From an uncultured Clostridia bacterium (lineage in GTDB: Bacteria > Bacillota > Clostridia > Christensenellales > Aristaeellaceae): a stretch of DNA of 44,819 bases. Position numbers and translations under genes: made by a program. This document shows positions 40,968-44,819 of this stretch, one piece after another. The number at the start of each line of letters is the position of its first letter. Position 1 is the stretch's first letter. The stretch is from assembly GCA_934636425.1 (NCBI GenBank), contig CAKUAV010000007.1, positions 1-44,819 on the forward strand. The letters run 5' to 3'. The notes beneath the pieces were generated by a model. It was not told where the DNA came from, did not search any database, and worked only from the letters and a program-made list of their open reading frames with translations.

Positions 40968-42101
40968 TTACGCTTTTTCGTCGTAATGATCGAGGAAATG
41001 GACTTTTTTGTCGCCGCTCTTGTAGGCGATGACCGCATCCAGCGCGACGTTTTCGACGCTCCTGAAAATGTGCTTTTCAACCAGCGGATTGGTCTTTTTC
41101 ATCTCCCTGATGAGCTGCTTGACCTCCACGCGCTTTGAGCGCGTCTCCTCGTTCGAGCAGGTGGTGCAGGTGTCGGTGAACTTGCAGGCGCACTGTATGA
41201 AGTGCAGCTCGTTGTAATCGCGCCACGCCTTGATGTCGTCCTCGCGTATGAGATAGAGCGGCCGGATCAGCTCCATGCCCTCGAAGTTTGTGCTGTGCAG
41301 CTTGGGCATCATGGTCTGGATCTGCGCGCCCCAGAGCATCCCCATGAGTATGGTCTCGATCACGTCGTCATAGTGATGCCCCAGCGCGATTTTGTTGCAG
41401 CCCAGTTCCTTTGCATAGCTGTACAGATGTCCGCGCCGCATCCGCGCGCACAGATAGCAGGGCGATTTTTCCACATGATACACCGAATCGAATATGTTCG
41501 ATTCGAATATGCGGATGGGGATATTCAGCTTTTTGGCGTTTTCCTCGATCACCTGCCGGTTGGCGGGGCTGTAGCCGGGATCCATCACCAGATACTCCAG
41601 TTCAAACGGCACCCTGCTGTAGCGGTGCAGCTCCTGAAAGAGCTTGGCCATCAGCATGGAATCCTTGCCGCCGGAAATGCACACGGCGATGCGGTCGCCG
41701 CTCTTCACCAGCTCGTAATCGCGCACGGCCTTCGTGAAATTGCACCACAGCTTTTCGCGGAACTTTTTGCGCAGGCTGTTTTCCACGCGCTGACACAGCT
41801 CGTCGGCCTGCTGGTGCTCCATCTGATCGCGCAGCCATTCGATATAGCCGCCCCTGAGACTGTACGCGTCGACGCCCTTCTCCCGCAGCGCCTCGGCCGC
41901 GTCCAGGCTGAACTGTCCGCGTGCGCAGTAGAGTATGAGCTTTCTGCCGTCCGTCTCGGGCGGATTGCTCTCCAGCTCCTCCTGCGTCATCGGCAGCGCG
42001 TTCGGAATCACGCCGTACTCGCGCGCCTCCTCATTGCGCATATCGACCAGCATGTAGTCCTCCGCCGGGAGGCGAAGCATTTCTTCAACCGTTATTTCCA
42101 T
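40968..42101 (-). CDS. Rhodanese-TtcA-like fusion: sulfurtransferase domain plus PP-loop tRNA thiolation domain
   Basis: A 377-aa protein. Residues 1-95 are a rhodanese domain with active-site Cys59 in YCARGQFS. Residues from about 115 are a TtcA/TilS-type ATP pyrophosphatase with PP-loop SGGKDS (143-148), the TtcA-like CYLCARMRRGHLY (Cys215, Cys218) and GHHYDDVIET, then a Cys-rich stretch CACKFTDTCTTC. In TtcA three Cys hold a [4Fe-4S] cluster used in tRNA C32 thiolation; the fused rhodanese could load sulfur directly. The start at 42101 has GAGGA upstream and begins the rhodanese fold. An upstream frame runs through a C element and is not coding. Neighbours (Rrf2, cysK) support a sulfur role. 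A related ATPase acting on another substrate is possible. Confidence 0.9.
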   Translation of the reverse strand: MEITVEEMLRLPAEDYMLVDMRNEEAREYGVIPNALPMTQEELESNPPETDGRKLILYCARGQFSLDAAEALREKGVDAYSLRGGYIEWLRDQMEHQQADELCQRVENSLRKKFREKLWCNFTKAVRDYELVKSGDRIAVCISGGKDSMLMAKLFQELHRYSRVPFELEYLVMDPGYSPANRQVIEENAKKLNIPIRIFESNIFDSVYHVEKSPCYLCARMRRGHLYSYAKELGCNKIALGHHYDDVIETILMGMLWGAQIQTMMPKLHSTNFEGMELIRPLYLIREDDIKAWRDYNELHFIQCACKFTDTCTTCSNEETRSKRVEVKQLIREMKKTNPLVEKHIFRSVENVALDAVIAYKSGDKKVHFLDHYDEKA

Positions 42102-42138
42102 TCGCGTTTCCTCATGAGCTTTCAAAATCATCCCATCC

Positions 42139-42167
42139 AGTATAGCACAGATCGCGCGCGTATTCCA
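42139..42167 (-). promoter_or_regulatory. Putative promoter of the rhodanese-TtcA gene
   Basis: Minus strand: TGGAAT (42162-42167), 17-base spacer, TATACT (42139-42144). The -35 is weak, which may point to an activator. Confidence 0.5.
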
Positions 42168-42206
42168 GATCTGTCGGCCGCCTCGCCGAATATTTACCCA
42201 TGCAAA

Positions 42207-42232
42207 ACGCCCGGACAAGCACTGTCCGAGCG
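42207..42232. repeat. Left copy of a 26-base direct repeat containing a terminator hairpin
   Basis: ACGCCCGGACAAGCACTGTC plus CGAGCG; the core CGGACA-AGCAC-TGTCCG is a hairpin. The identical 26 bases recur at 42647-42672 on the other side of the C element. On the minus strand this copy is followed by GTTTTGC, the T run expected of a terminator. Confidence 0.9.
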
Positions 42233-42646
42233 CAGACTGTCGAAAAACCTTGGAGAGTTCAAGAGGGTCGGAGTTCTCTCGAGCTTTTAATCGTGCCCGG
42301 CAGCGTGTACGGCGGGCGCGGGGCGATTGAAAGCGGCAGAAAATCTCATTTTCCAGAGCAAAACTGGAGAGAGGGCGCAGCAGGGAGCTTTCTCTCCCGT
42401 CCAACAGCCTTGTCAAAGAAGCCGCATGCGACATTGCAATGTAGCTTCAGACTGTCGAAAACCTTCGCAGAGTTCGAGAGGGTCGAAATCCTCTCGATTT
42501 TTCAATTATACCCAGCAGCGTATACGAGTGGACGGGATGATTTATGCGGCAGAAAATCTCATTTTCCAGAGCAAAACTGGAGAGAGGGCGCAGCAGGGAG
42601 CTTGCCCTCCAGTCTGACAGCCTTGTCAAATCTTTTTGACAAGCTG
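42233..42646 (-). repeat. Tandem pair of family C elements (414 bp)
   Basis: Two C units in the same direction, 42233-about 42418 and 42448-42646. Each starts CAGACTGTCGAAAA and has the CTCGAG-type hairpin, GGAAAATC/ATTTTCC block, GCAAAACTGGAGAGAGGGCG and a GGGAGCTT block. The second ends with the full terminal hairpin AGCCTTGTCAAA/TTTGACAAGCT; in the first the outer arm is replaced by 30 unrelated bases. The pair as a whole is bounded by perfect 26-base direct repeats. Confidence 0.8.
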
Positions 42647-42672
42647 ACGCCCGGACAAGCACTGTCCGAGCG
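42647..42672. repeat. Right copy of the 26-base direct repeat
   Basis: Identical to 42207-42232. On the minus strand it is the hairpin nearest to the HD-domain gene, but here it runs into the C element instead of a T run, so the original terminator has been separated from its T tract. Confidence 0.9.
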
Positions 42673-42707
42673 CCTCTGGAGGGGGGATATTTTGTCAGAG
42701 GGGAAAA

Positions 42708-43274
42708 TCAGTCGTCGTATCGGGCGGCCGGCGCGGCGCGCATGGCCAGTATGGTCTTTGAAATCAGATCGTCCACGCTCCAGCCCAGCATTTCCGCGCC
42801 GCGCTCGATCACCTCGCGCGAGCAGCCCGCCGCAAAGCTGGCGTTCTTATATTTCTTTTTGACCGACTTGAGCTCCAGATCATCCACGCTCTTCGAGGGG
42901 CGCATCAGCGCCACAGCGCCGATCAGGCCGGTCAGTTCGTCGGTGGCGTAAAGCACCTTCTCCATTGTGTGCTCGGGCTTTATGTCCACAGTCAGACCGT
43001 AGCCATGGCTGGCCGCCGCATGGACGATGACCTCGTCCAGCCCCGCCGCGCGCATGATTTCCTGCTCCTTGACGCAGTGCTCGCCGGGCCAGCGCTCGAA
43101 ATCCAGATCATGGAGCAGTCCCACGACCGCCCAGAAATCGGCCTCGTCCTCATAGCCCAGCGCGCGCGCAAAATACGCCATGACGCCCGAAACGATCTCG
43201 GCGTGCTTTATGTGAAACGGCTCGGCGTTGTAGTCCTTCAGCAGAGAGCGGGCTTCGTCCAAAGTGGGAATCAT
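42708..43274 (-). CDS. HD-domain phosphohydrolase
   Basis: A 188-aa single HD domain. Metal ligands: His24 (HIKHAEIV), His55-Asp56 (GLLHDLDFERWPGEH), His66, and the later ASHGYG and TDELTGLIGA (Asp of the last helix). It is predicted to hydrolyse phosphate esters, perhaps nucleotides. Short HD proteins of this kind are widespread in Clostridia without a defined substrate. The start at 43274 has GGAAGG upstream. It lies 26 bases after cysK in the same direction, so it shares the cysK promoter. The hairpin at 42647-42672 was probably its terminator before the C insertion. Confidence 0.92.
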   Translation of the reverse strand: MIPTLDEARSLLKDYNAEPFHIKHAEIVSGVMAYFARALGYEDEADFWAVVGLLHDLDFERWPGEHCVKEQEIMRAAGLDEVIVHAAASHGYGLTVDIKPEHTMEKVLYATDELTGLIGAVALMRPSKSVDDLELKSVKKKYKNASFAAGCSREVIERGAEMLGWSVDDLISKTILAMRAAPAARYDD

Positions 43275-43300
43275 GCTTTTCGCCTTCCTTGCTTATGAAT

Positions 43301-44230
43301 TTAGGAGAACAGCGGCGTGGAGAGATAGCGGTCGCCGGTGTCGGGCAGCAGCACGACGATGGTCTTGCCCGCGTTTTCGGGGCGCTTGGCCAGCTCGATG
43401 GCCGCCCACAGCGCCGCGCCGGAGGAAATGCCCACCAGCACGCCCTCGCTCTGGCCGATTTCGCGGCCGGTGGCAAACGCGTCGTCGTTCTCGACGGGGA
43501 TGATCTCATCATAGACCTTGGTATCCAGCACGGCCGGCACGAAGCCCGCGCCGATGCCCTGTATCTTGTGCGCGCCGGCCACGCCGGTGGACAGCACGGC
43601 GGAGCTCTTCGGCTCGACCGCGACCACCTTCACATCGGGCTTTTTGCTCTTCAGATAGCGTCCCACGCCGGTGATCGTGCCGCCGGTGCCCACGCCCGCA
43701 ACGAAGAAATCGACATTGCCGTCGGTGTCCTCATAGATCTCGGGGCCGGTGGTGTCGAAATGCGCCTTCGGATTGGCCTCGTTGACAAACTGGCCGGGCA
43801 CAAAGCTGTTCGGAATCTCCTTGGCCAGCTCGTCGGCCTTGGCAATCGCGCCCTTCATGCCCTTCGCGCCCTCTGTGAGCACCAGCTCCGCGCCGTAGGC
43901 CTTCATCAGCTGACGGCGCTCCACGCTCATGGTTTCGGGCATGACGATGATGATGCGGTATCCGCGCGCCGCGGCGACCGAGGCCAGACCGATGCCGGTG
44001 TTGCCGGAGGTCGGCTCGATGATGACGGAGCCTTCCTTCAGGATTCCCCTGCGCTCCGCATCGTCGATCATGGCTTTGGCGATTCTGTCCTTTACGGAAC
44101 CGGCGGGATTGAAATATTCCAGCTTGGCGAGAATCTTTGCCTTCAGGCCATGCTTCTTTTCGATATGGGTCAGCTCCAGCAGGGGCGTTTTTCCGATCAG
44201 CTGATCTGCGGACGTATAAATCTTGGACAT
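43301..44230 (-). CDS. cysK: Cysteine synthase A (O-acetylserine sulfhydrylase)
   Basis: PLP enzyme making L-cysteine from O-acetylserine and sulfide (309 aa). The PLP lysine Lys47 lies in NPAGSVKDRIA. The substrate loop is TSGNTGIGLA (74-83). GVGTGGTITGVGRYLK binds the PLP phosphate, and the C-terminus PDTGDRYLSTPLF is typical of CysK. The start at 44230 has AAGGAG upstream and aligns with the family N-terminus MSKIYTSADQLIGKTPLLEL; the frame is open 17 codons further. It is transcribed from a consensus promoter with an operator-like repeat shared with the Rrf2 gene, so repression by that regulator is expected. First gene of an operon with the HD protein. Confidence 0.96.
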   Translation of the reverse strand: MSKIYTSADQLIGKTPLLELTHIEKKHGLKAKILAKLEYFNPAGSVKDRIAKAMIDDAERRGILKEGSVIIEPTSGNTGIGLASVAAARGYRIIIVMPETMSVERRQLMKAYGAELVLTEGAKGMKGAIAKADELAKEIPNSFVPGQFVNEANPKAHFDTTGPEIYEDTDGNVDFFVAGVGTGGTITGVGRYLKSKKPDVKVVAVEPKSSAVLSTGVAGAHKIQGIGAGFVPAVLDTKVYDEIIPVENDDAFATGREIGQSEGVLVGISSGAALWAAIELAKRPENAGKTIVVLLPDTGDRYLSTPLFS

Positions 44231-44363
44231 AATGATGATCTCCTTTTCATGCTCGGTGATTGTCGGGATGCTTTTTGACAAAAATCAGAGGCGCGCCTTT
44301 CCTGCGCCCGCTCGACATCGAAAGACCATCAAAACGCTCATGTTCTCTCGCCTCACCTTTCTA

Positions 44364-44381
44364 TACCATCTTGGTAGGTTT
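44364..44381 (-). promoter_or_regulatory. Probable Rrf2 operator upstream of cysK
   Basis: Minus strand AAACCTACCAAGATGGTA, with the perfect dyad TACCA-AGA-TGGTA. It lies just downstream of the -10 box, where a repressor would block RNA polymerase. The first ten bases are identical to the element inside the Rrf2 promoter (40431-40440). Confidence 0.7.
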
Positions 44382-44386
44382 GTAGT

Positions 44387-44415
44387 ATTATACGACGGCG
44401 ATGCCCGTTTGTCAA
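44387..44415 (-). promoter_or_regulatory. Consensus sigma-A promoter of cysK
   Basis: Minus strand: TTGACA (44410-44415), 17-base spacer, TATAAT (44387-44392), a full consensus match. Confidence 0.9.
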
Positions 44416-44819
44416 TAGGCTTCTTCAAATTTTTTGAAATAAAAAATCTCCCCTCAGGGCTGCAAGAGGCAATGCGCCCGTTTCCGCCGCGTTGGCTCTA
44501 TGACCTCTTTTCACAGCCGCCTGCTAAACAGGCGATTAGCTCAGCCCCATAAAGACGCATTGCCCGCCAACGAGAACATCGAAAATGAATATCAATCGCT
44601 CGCTCCGCAAATTTTCCCAGCAGGATTCGTTCCCGCACCTTGCATATCCCCTGTAGGGCTGCATCCGCCATGCGGCTCCAAACGCTTTTCCATAACCCGT
44701 TTGAGCCGGGAAGTCCATCCTCATCCCGCCGCACCGCAAAAACTGGACCGTTCCCCCGCGAACAGACAAATAAAAAAGCCCCTGTCGCAGAATAGCGGCG
44801 AATTACACGGCCTTGCTCC
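44416..44819. other. Unassigned terminal stretch
   Basis: About 400 bases to the window edge. Two overlapping minus-strand frames (44498-44734 and 44536-44769) are open, but neither has a good ribosome binding site or known product. CGCCTG-CTAAA-CAGGCG (near 44522-44538) is a small hairpin. A T-rich minus-strand stretch near 44770 might terminate a gene outside the window. Confidence 0.5.

Noticed and set aside
41202..42290. Plus-strand 362-aa frame across the rhodanese-TtcA gene
   Set aside because: Antisense shadow rich in His, Gln and Val without a start signal; the minus-strand gene has clear active-site motifs.
42102..42434. Upstream extension of the rhodanese-TtcA frame
   Set aside because: The extension passes through a family C repeat and the predicted promoter. 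The ribosome binding site and fold start at 42101.
42233..42646. Possible CRISPR array because of repeated blocks
   Set aside because: The repeats are two near-identical units of about 200 bp made of hairpins, not short regular repeats with unique spacers, and no cas gene is present.
44498..44769. Two overlapping small minus-strand frames near the right edge
   Set aside because: Neither has a Shine-Dalgarno sequence or recognisable domain, and they overlap each other in different frames.

Overview
The window looks like chromosome of a GC-rich, gut-type Firmicute (class Clostridia). The signs are lipoprotein-like LplB/LplC/solute-binding-protein sugar importers paired with membrane-spanning AraC-type sensors, strong Gram-positive ribosome binding sites (GGAGG), consensus sigma-A promoters, occasional GTG and TTG starts, and a CCA-encoding tRNA-Val. 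No ribosomal RNA, phage module, CRISPR array or intact transposase is visible. I cannot name the species.

Layout. 0.3-1.7 kb: a Na+-coupled amino-acid symporter. 2.7-3.5 kb: a glycerophosphodiester phosphodiesterase. 3.8-12.8 kb: one minus-strand operon running importer (two permeases, binding protein), glycoside-hydrolase-like protein, short-chain dehydrogenase, DapA-like aldolase, IlvD/Edd-like dehydratase. Read together, this is a route that imports a saccharide, oxidises it, dehydrates the sugar acid and cleaves it by a retro-aldol step. A membrane AraC sensor (13.0-15.1 kb) is divergent from it. 15.9-16.7 kb: a two-gene operon with a Cys-less HMA-like protein. 16.8-22.4 kb: a second divergent pair, membrane AraC sensor and importer. 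23.0-24.4 kb: an FAD oxidoreductase. 24.7 kb: tRNA-Val. 24.9-30.3 kb: a four-gene surface-polymer O-acylation operon (MBOAT, DHHW protein, RCC1-like membrane protein, CmpB-type membrane protein). 30.5-33.8 kb: the DUF711/ACT pair and a divergent aspartate kinase. 34.2-37.5 kb: RadC-like protein, 2-hydroxyacid dehydrogenase, DEDDh exonuclease and an unknown protein. 38.7-40.3 kb: tandem esterases. 40.5-44.2 kb: a sulfur island with an Rrf2 regulator, a rhodanese-TtcA fusion, an HD protein and cysteine synthase. The Rrf2 gene and cysK share an operator-like sequence.

The most unusual content lies between genes. Two families of short non-coding elements recur. Family A (about 175 bp) has inverted ends beginning GGCTCTTCAC. 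Family C (about 130-410 bp) is a chain of nested hairpins with ends like CAGACTGTCGAAAAA and CAGCTTGTCAAAAA. Several C copies sit between two direct copies of a complete hairpin, either a gene's terminator or the central palindrome of an A element, as if insertion duplicates a whole palindrome of 13-34 bp. Uninterrupted A copies in the same window serve as empty-site controls. A separate 162-bp element with TA duplications (IS630/Tc1-like MITE) abuts the aspartate kinase stop codon, and two decayed IS-like fragments share a sequence of roughly 50 bp in opposite orientations.

All coordinates and motif reads were made by eye. Family assignments rest on recognisable motifs, not on database searches.
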